Source of the DNA: Pseudoduganella flava
GTDB lineage: Bacteria; Pseudomonadota; Gammaproteobacteria; Burkholderiales; Burkholderiaceae_D
Assembly (NCBI RefSeq): GCF_007830495.1
Contig: NZ_VLKW01000010.1
Location: 124,001-188,000, forward strand
Direction: 5' to 3'
Length of the DNA: 64,000 nt
In this document: in pieces, positions 27,133 to 37,033 of the stretch
Layout of the letters: the number at the start of each line of letters is the position of its first letter
How positions within the stretch are numbered: the first letter of the stretch is position 1
Translations under genes and position numbers: made by a program
The notes under the pieces: generated by a model
The model's input: only the letters and a program-made list of their open reading frames with translations
Told to the model about the DNA's origin: nothing
Databases searched by the model: none

Positions 27133-28573
27133 CGTCATCAATGAAGTCACCAATGACGCGATGAGTGTGGATGCCTTCCTCGACCGGTGCCGCGCCATCG
27201 TCGGCGCCGGTTTCGTGCTGGACACCCCCGGCGACATGGCGCCGTTCCTGCGCGACTGGCGCGGCCGCTTCACGGGCGCCGCGCGCGCCGTGCTGCGCCC
27301 CGGCTCCGTCGACGAAGTCGCACAACTGGTGCGAGCCTGTGCCGATGCCCGCGTGCCCATCGTGCCGCAAGGCGGCAACACGGGCCTCGTACTGGGCAGC
27401 GTGCCTGATGCCGGCGGCACGGCCGTCGTGCTGTCGCTGACCCGCCTGAACCGCATCCGCGCCATCGATGCCGTGAACCGCACGATCACCGTCGATGCGG
27501 GCGCCGTGCTGCAGCACGTGCAGCAGGCCGCACTCGACGCGGGCTGCCTGTTCCCGCTGTCGCTGGCGGCCGAAGGCAGTTGCACGATCGGCGGCAACCT
27601 GTCGACGAATGCGGGCGGCACGGCGGTGCTCCGCTATGGCAATACGCGCGAGCTGTGCCTGGGCCTGGAAGTGGTGACGGCGCAGGGCGAGCTGTGGTCC
27701 GGCCTGCGCGGCCTGCGCAAGGACAACACGGGATACGACCTGCGCGACCTGTACATCGGCGCCGAAGGCACGCTCGGCATCATCACCGGTGCCGTAATGA
27801 AGCTGTATCCGCTGCCGAAAGCGTCGATCACGGCGCTGGCCGCCCTGCCCTCGCCCGCTCACGCGCTGCAGCTGCTATCGTTGGCACAGGACCGCGCGGG
27901 CGCCAGCCTGACGGGCTTCGAACTGATTTCGGAATACTGCCTGGAGCTCGTCGCCACGCACTTCCCGCAACTGCCGCGCCCTTTCGCGACGACCCATCCG
28001 CAGTATGCGCTGCTGGAAATCTCCAGCAATGAAAGCGAGGCGCACGGCGTGGCGCTGCTGGAAGGGACCATCGCCGCGGCCATCGATGCGGGCATCGTCG
28101 TGGACGCCGTCGTCGCCACGTCCGTCGCGCAGTCGCGGGGGCTGTGGGCCTTGCGCGAGCACATCCCGCTGGCCCAGGCGGCGGACGGCAAGAACATCAA
28201 GCACGACATCTCGCTGCCCGTATCGACGATCGCCAGCTTCATCGCGCATACGGAACCGTTGCTGCAACAGGCTTTCCCCGGCTGCCGCCTCGTGTGCTTC
28301 GGCCACCTGGGCGACGGCAACCTGCACTTCAACGTCGCACCGCCGCACGGCATCGGCCACGAGGCCTTCCTCGCCAACCAGGCCAACGTCAACCGGCTCG
28401 TGCACGACACGGTTGTCGCATACGGCGGCTCGATCTCGGCCGAACACGGCATCGGCGCGTTGAAACGCGACGAACTGGCGCGCTACAAGTCGCCCGTGGA
28501 ACTGAACCTGATGCGCGCGGTGAAGGCGGCGCTGGACCCGCACAACATCATGAACCCGGGGAAGATCCTGTGA
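27119..28573 (+). CDS. FAD-linked oxidase, D-2-hydroxy-acid dehydrogenase type
   Basis: A 484-residue flavoprotein of the PCMH/GlcD family. The FAD-binding domain carries IVPQGGNTGLVLGSV (near 82) and GGNLSTNAGGTAVLRYGN (near 160); the C-terminal domain has LVCFGHLGDGNLHFN and the end motif SISAEHGIGALKR. These fit D-2-hydroxyglutarate or D-lactate dehydrogenase; the substrate cannot be read. The start is uncertain: ATG 27119 lies inside the previous gene and is followed by a 3x12-bp repeat (27123-27158) encoding NNDV-INEV-TNDA-like units, while ATG 27161 begins after it. The stop overlaps the next gene (GTGA). Confidence 0.88.
   Translation: MVNNDVINEVTNDAMSVDAFLDRCRAIVGAGFVLDTPGDMAPFLRDWRGRFTGAARAVLRPGSVDEVAQLVRACADARVPIVPQGGNTGLVLGSVPDAGGTAVVLSLTRLNRIRAIDAVNRTITVDAGAVLQHVQQAALDAGCLFPLSLAAEGSCTIGGNLSTNAGGTAVLRYGNTRELCLGLEVVTAQGELWSGLRGLRKDNTGYDLRDLYIGAEGTLGIITGAVMKLYPLPKASITALAALPSPAHALQLLSLAQDRAGASLTGFELISEYCLELVATHFPQLPRPFATTHPQYALLEISSNESEAHGVALLEGTIAAAIDAGIVVDAVVATSVAQSRGLWALREHIPLAQAADGKNIKHDISLPVSTIASFIAHTEPLLQQAFPGCRLVCFGHLGDGNLHFNVAPPHGIGHEAFLANQANVNRLVHDTVVAYGGSISAEHGIGALKRDELARYKSPVELNLMRAVKAALDPHNIMNPGKIL
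27123..27158. repeat. Three imperfect 12-bp tandem repeats at a gene overlap
   Basis: TCAACAATGACG, TCATCAATGAAG and TCACCAATGACG follow each other without gaps, across the end of the DUF2069 gene and the start of the FAD oxidase gene. Confidence 0.7.
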
Positions 28574-28989
28574 CGCGCTTTTCGCTGACCTTGATGCTGG
28601 TGCTGGCACTGCCTGCCTACGGCCAGGTGTACAAATGCACGCGCGACGGCAAGGTGACGTACAGCGAAGCCCCGTGCGCCGGCGGTGCCCAGAGCACGCT
28701 GGACGTGCCTGCGCCGAGCGCCGCGCCGGATGCCCCCCGGGAGCTGGAGCGGCTGCGGCGCGAGTCGAAGGTGCTTGAAAAGGAACGGCACGCCCGCGAG
28801 GCCGTGCAAGCGAGGGAAGAAGCGCAGGCCGGCCGGCAGGCCCTGCGGCGCCGCGAAAAATGCGAACAGCTGCAGCTTGCGCGCAAGTGGGCCGAGGAAG
28901 ACGCCCGCCGCGCCGACCCGCAGGCGGAAGAAGCGGCACGGCTGAAAGCCCGCCGCGCCGCCGAACGTTACGCGGCCGCGTGCAAGTGA
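28570..28989 (+). CDS. DUF4124 domain exported protein
   Basis: A 139-residue protein. An N-terminal signal peptide (TRFSLTLMLVLALPAYG) is followed by the DUF4124 core QVYKCTRDGKVTYSEAPC, then a long Arg/Glu/Ala-rich coiled-coil-like tail with two cysteines (EKCEQL and the C-terminal AACK). It starts at GTG 28570, overlapping the upstream stop by GTGA. DUF4124 proteins are secreted or periplasmic with unknown function. It sits directly before the FtsX-type permease gene (5 bp gap). Confidence 0.82.
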   Translation: MTRFSLTLMLVLALPAYGQVYKCTRDGKVTYSEAPCAGGAQSTLDVPAPSAAPDAPRELERLRRESKVLEKERHAREAVQAREEAQAGRQALRRREKCEQLQLARKWAEEDARRADPQAEEAARLKARRAAERYAAACK

Positions 28990-28994
28990 GGCCA

Positions 28995-31559
28995 ATGACG
29001 TCGTTGCAAACCCTGTCCCGCTGGCTGCTGCTCGGTGAATGGCGCGCCCATCCCGTGCGCGCGCTGACGGCGGTGGCCGCGATCGCCGTCGGCGTCGCCC
29101 TCGGTTTTGCGATCCACCTGATCAATGCGGCCGCGTTCAACGAGTTTTCCGCCGCCGTGCAAAGCCTGTCCGGCCAGGCCGACGTGCAGGTGACCGGCAC
29201 CGAGCCGCTGTTCGACGAGGACATCTATCCGCGCCTGGCGCAGCGCCCCGAGGTCGCCGTCGCGTCGCCCGTGCTGGAATTCGCCGCATCGCTGCCGGGC
29301 GGCACCGAACCGCTGAAGATCGTCGCGCTCGACGTGTTCCAGGCCGGCTTCATCACGCCGGACCTGATCGGCGCGCCCGCCACGCAGGAAGCCACCGACA
29401 CGCTGGCGGACGACGTCCTGTTCCTGTCCCCCGCCGCGCAGCGCTGGCTGAACGTCGCACCCGGCGGCAAGCTGGCGTTCCAGGTCGGCACCCGGCAACT
29501 CGAACTGCGGGTGGCCGGTTCGCTGCAGCGTGCCCGCGTCGGCCAGAGATTGGGCGTGATGGACATCGGCGCCGCGCAATGGCGCTTCGGGCGGCTCGGC
29601 AAGCTGTCGCGCGTGGACCTGAAGCTGCGCGACGGCGTCGACCGCAACGCATTCCAGGCCGCCCTGGCCGCCGACCTGGCACGCGCCTACCCGGGCCGCT
29701 TCCGCGTCGGGCAGCCCAACGACGCGAACCAGGAAAGCCGCAACAGCAATATGAGCCGGGCATATCGCGTCAACCTGTCCGTGCTGGCCCTGGTCGCGCT
29801 GTTCACCGGCGCCTTCCTCGTCTTCTCGACGCAGGCGCTGTCCGTGATGCGCCGGCGCAGCCAGTTCGCGCTGCTGCGCGTGCTGGGACTGGAACGCCGT
29901 CAGCTGCTGCGCCAGGTACTGATCGAAGGCGCGAGCCTGGGCGTGATCGGCTCGCTGCTGGGCATCGCCGGCGGCTATGCGATCGCCGCCGCGGCGCTCA
30001 AGCTGTTCGGCGGCGACCTGGGTGCCGGCTACTTCGCTGGCGTCCAACCGTCGGTGCATTTCACGCCGGTCGCCGCCGTCGTCTATTTCGCGCTCGGCGC
30101 CGGCGTCGCGCTGGTCGGCTGCGCCACCCCGGCGTGGGAAGCGGCGCGGGCTGCGCCGGCCGTCGCCTTGAAGTCAGGTGCGGACGAAGTCGCGCTGCGC
30201 CGGCTTGCGCGCCCCTGGCCCGCGCTGGCCTGCCTGGTCCTTGCCGGCGTGCTGACCCGCCTGCCGCCCGTGTTCGAGCTGCCCGTGTTCGGCTACCTGT
30301 CCATCGCGCTGCTGCTGATCGGCGGCATCGCGCTGATGCCGCGCATCGCCGCGGCCGCGTTCCGTTTCGCGCACCGCCGCTGGAGCGCCGCCACCGGGAA
30401 GGACCCGGCAGCACCGGCCGTGCCGACGTTGACGCTGGCCCGGCTCGCCAATGCTTCCGGCCAGGCCGGCATCGCGCTGGGCGGCGTGCTGTCGAGCTTT
30501 TCGCTGATGGTGGCGATGGCCATCATGGTCGCCAGCTTCCGCGCCTCGGTTGACGAATGGATCTTGCAAGTGCTGCCGGCCGACCTGTATGCCCGCACCG
30601 CCAGCGGCGGCAGCACGGCGGGCCTGACACCGCGCGAACAGGCCGCATTGCAGGCCGCGCCGGGCATAGCCCGCGTCGAATTCCTGCGGCTGCGCTCCGT
30701 GTCGCTGGCGCCGGATCGCCCGAACGTGGCACTGCTGGCGCGCGACCTCGACCCGGCCCACCCGGAGCGCTCGATGGTGCTGGTCGGCGAGCAGGTGCCG
30801 CAGCGCACCGGCAACCTGCCGCGCGCCTGGGTGTCCGAAGCGATGGCGGACCTGTACCGCATCCAGCCCGGCCAGACGCTGCCGTTGCCGCTGGCCGGCC
30901 GCACCGTGCCGTTCTTTGTCGCGGGCGTATGGCGCGATTACGCCCGTTCGACGGGCGCCGTGATCGTGGCGCGCGCCGACTACGTTCGGCTGACGGGCGA
31001 TGCGGACGTCAGCGATGCCGCGCTGTGGCTGGCCAAGGATGCCCGCACCGGCGATGCGCAGGCCGCATTGAAACGGCTGCCGTTCGGCGCCGCGCTGGAC
31101 GTGACGGCACCGTCCGAGATCCGCGCCCTGTCGCTGCGCATCTTCGATCGCAGCTTTGCCGTCACGTACCTGCTGGAAGCGATCGCGATCGTCATCGGCC
31201 TGTTCGGCGTGGCCGCCACGTTCTCCGCGCAGACGCTGGCGCGCGCCAAGGAATTCGGCATGCTGCGTCACATCGGCGTCACGCGCGGCCAGATCCTCGG
31301 CATCCTCGCACTCGAAGGCGGCGCGCTGACGGGTCTTGGCATCGCCACCGGCTTCGCGCTGGGCTGGGCCATCAGCCTGATCCTGGTTCACATCGTCAAC
31401 CCGCAATCGTTCCACTGGACGATGCGGATGCATTTCCCGTGGCCGCTGCTGGGCGCCGTGGCCGGTGCGCTGCTGGCCGCCAGCATGCTGACGGCGCTGG
31501 CGTCCGGCCGGCAGGCCTTGTCCGGCGGGCCGATCCGCGCCGTCAGGGAGGATTGGTGA
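28995..31559 (+). CDS. FtsX-like ABC transporter permease (large, two-module)
   Basis: An 854-residue permease. An N-terminal helix (about 20-45) is followed by a large periplasmic MacB-like domain, three helices around residues 260-380, a second group from ~430, another periplasmic domain, and three C-terminal helices (from SFAVTYLLEAIAIVIGLFGV). FtsX_MacB core motifs such as QFALLRVLGLERRQLLRQVLIEG and KEFGMLRHIGVTRGQILGIL are present twice. Such permeases need a LolD-like ATPase, yet none adjoins. It overlaps the lipocalin-domain gene by one base. GAGG precedes ATG 28995. Confidence 0.88.
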   Translation: MTSLQTLSRWLLLGEWRAHPVRALTAVAAIAVGVALGFAIHLINAAAFNEFSAAVQSLSGQADVQVTGTEPLFDEDIYPRLAQRPEVAVASPVLEFAASLPGGTEPLKIVALDVFQAGFITPDLIGAPATQEATDTLADDVLFLSPAAQRWLNVAPGGKLAFQVGTRQLELRVAGSLQRARVGQRLGVMDIGAAQWRFGRLGKLSRVDLKLRDGVDRNAFQAALAADLARAYPGRFRVGQPNDANQESRNSNMSRAYRVNLSVLALVALFTGAFLVFSTQALSVMRRRSQFALLRVLGLERRQLLRQVLIEGASLGVIGSLLGIAGGYAIAAAALKLFGGDLGAGYFAGVQPSVHFTPVAAVVYFALGAGVALVGCATPAWEAARAAPAVALKSGADEVALRRLARPWPALACLVLAGVLTRLPPVFELPVFGYLSIALLLIGGIALMPRIAAAAFRFAHRRWSAATGKDPAAPAVPTLTLARLANASGQAGIALGGVLSSFSLMVAMAIMVASFRASVDEWILQVLPADLYARTASGGSTAGLTPREQAALQAAPGIARVEFLRLRSVSLAPDRPNVALLARDLDPAHPERSMVLVGEQVPQRTGNLPRAWVSEAMADLYRIQPGQTLPLPLAGRTVPFFVAGVWRDYARSTGAVIVARADYVRLTGDADVSDAALWLAKDARTGDAQAALKRLPFGAALDVTAPSEIRALSLRIFDRSFAVTYLLEAIAIVIGLFGVAATFSAQTLARAKEFGMLRHIGVTRGQILGILALEGGALTGLGIATGFALGWAISLILVHIVNPQSFHWTMRMHFPWPLLGAVAGALLAASMLTALASGRQALSGGPIRAVREDW

Positions 31560-32635
31560 TGCGCACCTTGCTGTTGCTTCTGTTGGCGCTGTGCCTGCCC
31601 GCGTGGTGCGCCGCGCCCACCTTCGCACCCGTCGCACCGCTGGCCCCGGGCGAGGCGCTGCGCTTCCCGCGCGACTTCGGCGCCCACCCGCAGCACCGCA
31701 CCGAATGGTGGTATGCCACGGGCTGGCTGACGACGGCGGACGGCAAGGCGCTGGGCTACCAGGTGACGTTCTTCCGCAGCCGCACGGGCGTCGACGACGC
31801 CAATCCGAGCCGCTTCGCGCCCAAGCAGCTGATCATCGGCCACGCGGCGCTGTCCGATCCGGCGCAGGGCAAGCTGCTGCACGACCAGCGCAGCGCGCGC
31901 GCCGGCTTCGGCCTGGCCTTTGCCAGCGAGACGGATACGGACGTGAAGCTGGCCGGCTGGCGCATGACGCGCGCCGCCGACGGCCGCTACCGCGTGACCA
32001 TCCCCGCGGCCGACTTCGCGCTGGAGCTGGTGCTGGAACCGACGCAGCCGATCCTGCTGCAAGGGGAACGCGGCTACTCGCAAAAGGGCCCGCGGCCCGC
32101 CCAGGCCAGCTATTACTACAGCAAGCCGCAATTGCGCACGACGGGCACGATCGTCGGCGCCGGCGGCAAGCGCAGTGCCGTCACCGGCGTGACGTGGCTC
32201 GACCACGAGTGGTCCAGCCAGGTGCTGGACCCGGAAGCCGCCGGCTGGGACTGGGTCGGCGCGAACCTGGACGACGGCGGCGCGCTGATGGCCTTCCGCA
32301 TCCGCGACAAGCGAGGTGGTAAACTATGGGCCCACGCGACGTGGCGCGACGCATCCGGTAAGATCACGCATTACGGCCCGGACGACGTGACGTTCACGCC
32401 GCGCACGCGCTGGCGCTCGCCGCGCACGGGAGCCGAGTACCCCGTGGCGATGACGGTGAGCACCGGCGCCACGCTCTGGCAGCTCGATCCCCTGCAGCAG
32501 GACCAGGAACTCGACTCGCGCCGCTCGACCGGTGCCGTGTATTGGGAAGGCGCCGTCACGGTCAGCCGCGACGGCCGCCCGCGTGGGCGTGCCTACCTCG
32601 AGCTGACGGGCTACGTCAGGCCGATGAAACTGTAA
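31559..32635 (+). CDS. Secreted AttH/CrtC-type lipocalin-like domain protein
   Basis: A 358-residue exported protein. An N-terminal signal peptide (RTLLLLLLALCLPAWCA) precedes a domain of the AttH / carotenoid 1,2-hydratase-like family: RTEWWYATGWLTTADGKALG near residue 45 and TGVTWLDHEWSSQVL near 220 are the signature stretches. Members are often encoded with a two-component ABC system (an attH-type unit), and the periplasmic protein has been proposed to bind a hydrophobic substrate. Here the permease is directly upstream and overlaps by one base, but an ATPase is not. No carotenoid genes are in the window, so hydratase activity is unlikely. Confidence 0.82.
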   Translation: MRTLLLLLLALCLPAWCAAPTFAPVAPLAPGEALRFPRDFGAHPQHRTEWWYATGWLTTADGKALGYQVTFFRSRTGVDDANPSRFAPKQLIIGHAALSDPAQGKLLHDQRSARAGFGLAFASETDTDVKLAGWRMTRAADGRYRVTIPAADFALELVLEPTQPILLQGERGYSQKGPRPAQASYYYSKPQLRTTGTIVGAGGKRSAVTGVTWLDHEWSSQVLDPEAAGWDWVGANLDDGGALMAFRIRDKRGGKLWAHATWRDASGKITHYGPDDVTFTPRTRWRSPRTGAEYPVAMTVSTGATLWQLDPLQQDQELDSRRSTGAVYWEGAVTVSRDGRPRGRAYLELTGYVRPMKL

Positions 32636-32655
32636 CAACACCAAAAGCCACCAGA

Positions 32656-34503
32656 ATGAGCAACAGCACCACCAGCAGCGCCCGCGACACCGTGACCACT
32701 CCCGCCAACCGCGCACAGGAAAAAGGCAGCCTGGCCGCCCTGCGCGGGCTGCTGCCCTTCCTGAAGCCCTACCGCGCACGTTTCGCGATGGCCGGCATCG
32801 CGCTCGTCGTCGCGGCGGCCGCCACCCTGGCCATCCCCGCCGCGTTCAAGCGGATGATCGACCTGGGCTTCGGCGCCGGTGCCGGCGTGCACAGCGCCGA
32901 GCACGTGAACGCCGTGTTCCTGGCGCTGTTCGGCGTGGCCGTCGTGTTGGCGCTGGCGACCGCCGCGCGCTTCTATTCCGTGTCGTGGCTCGGCGAACGT
33001 GTGACGGCGGACATCCGCAGCGCCGTGTACCGCCACGTCGTGCAGCAAAGCCCCGCGTTCTTCGAGACGACGCAGACGGGCGAGGTACTGTCGCGCATCA
33101 CCACCGATACGACGTTGATCCAGGCCGTCGTCGGCACCAGCATCTCGATGGCGCTGCGGAACATGCTGCTGTTTGCCGGCGGCCTCGTGATGCTGTTCGT
33201 GACGAGCCCGAAGCTGTCTGCCATCATCATCGGCCTGCTCGTGCTGACGGTGCTGCCGATCGTGATGTTCGGCCGCCGCGTGCGCAAGCTGTCGCGCGAC
33301 TCGCAGGACCGCATCGCCGATGCCTCGGCGGTGGCCGGCGAGATCCTGAACGCGATGCCGACCGTGCAGGCGTTCACGCACGAACACATCGAGACGGAGC
33401 GCTTCGGCAGCTCCGTCGAAGGCGCGTTCACGACCGCGATGCGGCGCATCCAGGCCCGCGCCCTGCTGACGATGCTCGCCATCGTGCTGGTGTTCGGCGC
33501 GATCGTGTTCGTGCTGTGGCTCGGTGCCCATGCTGTGCTGGAAGGAACGATGTCCGGCGGCGACCTGGGCCAGTTCATCCTGTATGCGTCGATCGTCGCT
33601 GGTGCGATCGGCGCGCTGTCCGAAGTGATGGGCGAAGCGCAGCGCGCCGCCGGCGCCACCGAGCGGCTGCTGGAACTGATGGCCGCGAATTCCGACATCA
33701 AGTCGCCGGAACACCCGCTGCCGCTGCCGCCGCGGGCCGCCAACGGGGCCGCGCTGACCTTGGGGAACGTCACGTTCCACTACCCTTCCCGCCCGGATAC
33801 GGCATCGCTGTCGCACGTGAACCTGGACATCCGGCCCGGCGAGACGGTGGCGATCGTCGGCCCGTCCGGCGCCGGCAAGACGACCTTGTTCCAGCTGTTC
33901 CTGCGCTTCTACGATCCGCAGCAGGGCACGATCCGCCTCGACGGCGTGGACATCCGCCAGATCGCGCTGCACGACCTGCGCAACGCGATCGGCATCGTGC
34001 CGCAGGACACCGTGATTTTTTCGGCCGACGCGATGGAAAACATCCGCTACGGCCGCGCCGGTGCGACCGACGAGGAAGTGATCCAGGCCGCGAAGCTGGC
34101 CGCCGCGCACGAATTCATCGAACGCCTGCCGAACGGCTACCAGTCGTTCCTGGGCGAGCGCGGCGTGCGGCTGTCCGGCGGCCAGCGCCAGCGCATCGCG
34201 ATCGCCCGCGCGCTGCTGAAGAATCCCCCGCTGCTGTTGCTGGACGAAGCCACCAGCGCGCTGGACGCCGAATCGGAACGCCTGGTGCAGTCGGCACTGG
34301 AAGCAGCGATGGTAGGCCGCACCACCGTCATCATCGCGCACCGTCTCGCCACCGTGCAGCGCGCCGACCGCATCATCGTGATGGAGGACGGCCGCATCGT
34401 CGAGACGGGCACGCACCAGACGCTCGTCGCGCTGGGCGGCGTGTACGCGAAGCTGGCAGCGCTGCAGTTCCACAACGTGCACGTGGAGCATGCGCATGGA
34501 TGA
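32656..34503 (+). CDS. MsbA-like ABC exporter (fused membrane and ATPase domains)
   Basis: A 615-residue half-transporter. Residues ~35-340 form the six-helix ABC membrane domain, and the C-terminal ~250 residues the ATPase: Walker A GPSGAGKTT (near 405), Q-loop, signature LSGGQRQRIAIARAL (near 510), Walker B LLLLDEATSALD and the switch His in IIAHRLATVQRADRI. The closest known style is MsbA/LmrA-type exporters of lipids or drugs; the substrate is not inferable. The start overlaps nothing; it follows the lipocalin gene by 20 bp, and ltaE begins 8 bp before its stop. Confidence 0.88.
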   Translation: MSNSTTSSARDTVTTPANRAQEKGSLAALRGLLPFLKPYRARFAMAGIALVVAAAATLAIPAAFKRMIDLGFGAGAGVHSAEHVNAVFLALFGVAVVLALATAARFYSVSWLGERVTADIRSAVYRHVVQQSPAFFETTQTGEVLSRITTDTTLIQAVVGTSISMALRNMLLFAGGLVMLFVTSPKLSAIIIGLLVLTVLPIVMFGRRVRKLSRDSQDRIADASAVAGEILNAMPTVQAFTHEHIETERFGSSVEGAFTTAMRRIQARALLTMLAIVLVFGAIVFVLWLGAHAVLEGTMSGGDLGQFILYASIVAGAIGALSEVMGEAQRAAGATERLLELMAANSDIKSPEHPLPLPPRAANGAALTLGNVTFHYPSRPDTASLSHVNLDIRPGETVAIVGPSGAGKTTLFQLFLRFYDPQQGTIRLDGVDIRQIALHDLRNAIGIVPQDTVIFSADAMENIRYGRAGATDEEVIQAAKLAAAHEFIERLPNGYQSFLGERGVRLSGGQRQRIAIARALLKNPPLLLLDEATSALDAESERLVQSALEAAMVGRTTVIIAHRLATVQRADRIIVMEDGRIVETGTHQTLVALGGVYAKLAALQFHNVHVEHAHG

Positions 34504-35587
34504 GGCGGACCTGCGGCAGCGCTGCCACACGGTGCTGCCGGGCCACCGGCAGCAGACGCCCGCGCAACTCTTCGCGGCGATGGCCACGTGGTGCGAGGAA
34601 AACGGCATCGCCCACGACGTATATGGCGAAGGGGAACTGATCGAGGCGCTCGAGCGCAAGGTCGCCGCGTTGCTCGGCACTGAAGCTGCCACGTTCTGCA
34701 TCACCGGCACGATGGCGCAAGCCACCGCGCTGCGCCTGGCCTGCGATGAACGGGGTTCGCGCCTCGTCGCGCTGCATCCGACGGCGCACATCCTGAAGCA
34801 CGAACGCGGCAACCATCAGCTGCTGGGCCACTTCGATGCGCTGACGATCGGCAGCCCGCACCGCCCGTTCACCCTGGCGGAGCTGCAGGCGATCCCCGAC
34901 CGGCTGGGCGCCGTGGCGCTGGAACTGCCGGCGCGCGAGCTGGGCGGCCAGGCGCCGGCGTGGGATGAACTGCAAGCGATGAAGGACTATTGCCGCGCGC
35001 GCGGCATCCACCTGCACATGGACGGCGCGCGGCTGTGGGAAGCGGCCGCCGCGTATGGCCGCAGCCATGCCGAGATCGCGGCCGGCTTCGACACCGTCTA
35101 CGTGTCCCTCTACAAGGGTATCGGCGGCCTCGGTGGCGCGCTGCTCGCGGGCCCTAAGGCCTTCATCGCCCGTGCCCAGGAATGGTACCGGCGCCAGGGC
35201 GGCAACGTGATCCACCGCTCGCCGTACGTCGTGGCGGCCGCGATGCAGCTCGATGCGCGGCTGGCCGCGATGCCGGCGTACTTCCGCCGCACCCAATGGC
35301 TGTACGACGCGCTGCGCGGCTATCCTCTACTGAGCGCCAACCCGGTCGCGCCGCAGGCCAACCTGCTGCACCTGCACCTGCCCGTGGACCGCGAGCGCGC
35401 GCTGGCCATCCGCAACGACGTCGCCGCCGCGCACGGCATCTGGCTGCACAACGCCGTGCACCACGCCCAGCTGGACGGCACCAGCTACACGGAATGGTAC
35501 GTCGGCGACAACCTGCTGCACCTGCCGGACGAAGCGGTGCATGCGGCGCTGGGAGCATGGCAGGCCGCGCTGGAGGCGGCACGATGA
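34496..35587 (+). CDS. Threonine aldolase family PLP enzyme
   Basis: A 363-residue beta-eliminating lyase/threonine aldolase (splits L-threonine into glycine and acetaldehyde). The PLP-binding lysine lies in VYVSLYKGIGGLGGALL near residue 205; GTMAQATALRLACDERG and LHMDGARLWEAAAAYG mark the cofactor pocket. ATG 34496 is preferred to ATG 34490: GGAG sits seven bases upstream of the former and only one base from the latter. It overlaps the ABC exporter by 8 bp and the helicase start by ATGA, so all three are coupled. Confidence 0.85.
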   Translation: MDEADLRQRCHTVLPGHRQQTPAQLFAAMATWCEENGIAHDVYGEGELIEALERKVAALLGTEAATFCITGTMAQATALRLACDERGSRLVALHPTAHILKHERGNHQLLGHFDALTIGSPHRPFTLAELQAIPDRLGAVALELPARELGGQAPAWDELQAMKDYCRARGIHLHMDGARLWEAAAAYGRSHAEIAAGFDTVYVSLYKGIGGLGGALLAGPKAFIARAQEWYRRQGGNVIHRSPYVVAAAMQLDARLAAMPAYFRRTQWLYDALRGYPLLSANPVAPQANLLHLHLPVDRERALAIRNDVAAAHGIWLHNAVHHAQLDGTSYTEWYVGDNLLHLPDEAVHAALGAWQAALEAAR

Positions 35588-36984
35588 GCTTTCGCACGTT
35601 GAAGTTGATCGACCCGCTGCTGCGCGCGCTGGACGACCTGGGCTACGACGATCCCACGCCCGTGCAGCGCCAGGCGATACCGGCCGTGCTGGCCGGGCGC
35701 GACCTGATGGCCGCCGCGCAGACGGGTACCGGCAAGACGGCCGGCTTCGCGCTGCCGCTGCTGCAGCGCCTCACGCTGGCCGGCGCCGTGGCGCCGCTGG
35801 GCGTGCGCTGCCTCGTGCTGGCGCCCACGCGCGAGCTGGCCGAACAGGTCTACGGGAGCTTTCGCCGCTACGGCGCGCACGTGCCGCTGCGCTTCGGCGT
35901 CGCGTACGGCGGCGTGCCGATTGAGCCGCAAGCGGCCAAGCTGAAAAAAGGCCTCGATGTGCTCGTGGCCACGCCGGGCCGCCTGCTCGACCTGCAGCGC
36001 CAGGGCCTGCTGACGTTCGCGCAGCTGGAGACCCTCGTGCTGGACGAGGCGGACCGCATGCTGGACCTCGGCTTCGCGGCGGACCTCGATGCCGTGTTCG
36101 CGGCGTTGCCGCCCGAGCGCCAGACGTTGCTGTTCTCGGCCACGTTCCCCGATGCGATCCGCGCGCTGGCCAACCGCCTGCTGCGCGATCCCATCTCCGT
36201 GCAGGCCAGCCCCGCCAATGCGGCGGCGAAGACGGTGCGCCAGTTCGTCGTCACGACGGACAAGAAGGCCAAGGCCGACCTGTTCCTGCACCTGCTGCGC
36301 ACGCGCGGCTGGGGCCAGGTGCTGGTGTTCGCGAAGACCCGCAAGGGCGTGGACCAACTGGTGGACGTGCTGCAGGGCGAAGGCATCGCGGCCGACGCGA
36401 TCCACGGCGACAAGCCGCAACCGGCACGCCTGCGCGCGCTCGCTCGCTTCAAGGCGAAGGACGTGCAGGTGCTGGTCGCCACCGACGTGGCCGCGCGGGG
36501 CCTCGACATCGCCGGCCTGCCGCTGGTCGTCAACCTGGACTTGCCGACGGTGGCCGAGGATTACGTGCACCGCATCGGCCGCACGGGCCGTGCCGGTGCC
36601 GAAGGCGAGGCGATCTCGCTGGTGTGCGCCGACGAGGTGGAGCTGCTCCGCGCGATCGAAACGCTGATCCGGCAGGTGCTGCCGCGCAGCGAGGCGCCGG
36701 GCTTCGAGGCGGATCATCGGGTGCCATCGACCGGCAATGCACCAAAGGCCGCCGCGCCGGCACCGCGCAAACCAGTCCCGAAGGCCAGGCCGATGCCGGC
36801 ATCGAATGCGCCCCGCCCTGCCGGAGGTTTCGGGCAGGCGGCGCAGGAACGGGCCAAGCCCGCGCAACCGCGCGTGCCGAAGGGCGCGGTCGTCGTGGCG
36901 GCCGGGCGCGGCGCGAAGTCCGCCGCGGAGGCGGCAGCGAAGACCGCAGTGAAGGCCACCTCACGCGGGCCGAAGAAACGCTGA
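35584..36984 (+). CDS. DEAD-box RNA helicase (RhlE-like)
   Basis: A 466-residue RNA helicase. Q motif ([12 protein letters not shown]), motif [10 protein letters not shown], motif [15 protein letters not shown], motif III SATF, motif [10 protein letters not shown], motif [11 protein letters not shown] and motif [14 protein letters not shown] are all intact. The C-terminal ~85 residues are an Ala/Pro/Lys/Arg-rich tail ending SRGPKKR, typical of RhlE-type tails that bind RNA. It overlaps the threonine aldolase stop by ATGA. A precise paralogue (RhlE, DbpA, RhlB) is not assigned. Confidence 0.9.
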   Translation: MSFRTLKLIDPLLRALDDLGYDDPTPVQRQAIPAVLAGRDLMAAAQTGTGKTAGFALPLLQRLTLAGAVAPLGVRCLVLAPTRELAEQVYGSFRRYGAHVPLRFGVAYGGVPIEPQAAKLKKGLDVLVATPGRLLDLQRQGLLTFAQLETLVLDEADRMLDLGFAADLDAVFAALPPERQTLLFSATFPDAIRALANRLLRDPISVQASPANAAAKTVRQFVVTTDKKAKADLFLHLLRTRGWGQVLVFAKTRKGVDQLVDVLQGEGIAADAIHGDKPQPARLRALARFKAKDVQVLVATDVAARGLDIAGLPLVVNLDLPTVAEDYVHRIGRTGRAGAEGEAISLVCADEVELLRAIETLIRQVLPRSEAPGFEADHRVPSTGNAPKAAAPAPRKPVPKARPMPASNAPRPAGGFGQAAQERAKPAQPRVPKGAVVVAAGRGAKSAAEAAAKTAVKATSRGPKKR

Positions 36985-37033
36985 CCCGTACCAAACTGAT
37001 AAAATCACCCGTTTTTGTAAGCCGGAGAACCGC

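Noticed and set aside
31559-32635. Carotenoid biosynthesis gene (crtC)
   Set aside because: Only the domain is similar; there is a signal peptide and a linked permease, and no other carotenoid gene in the window.
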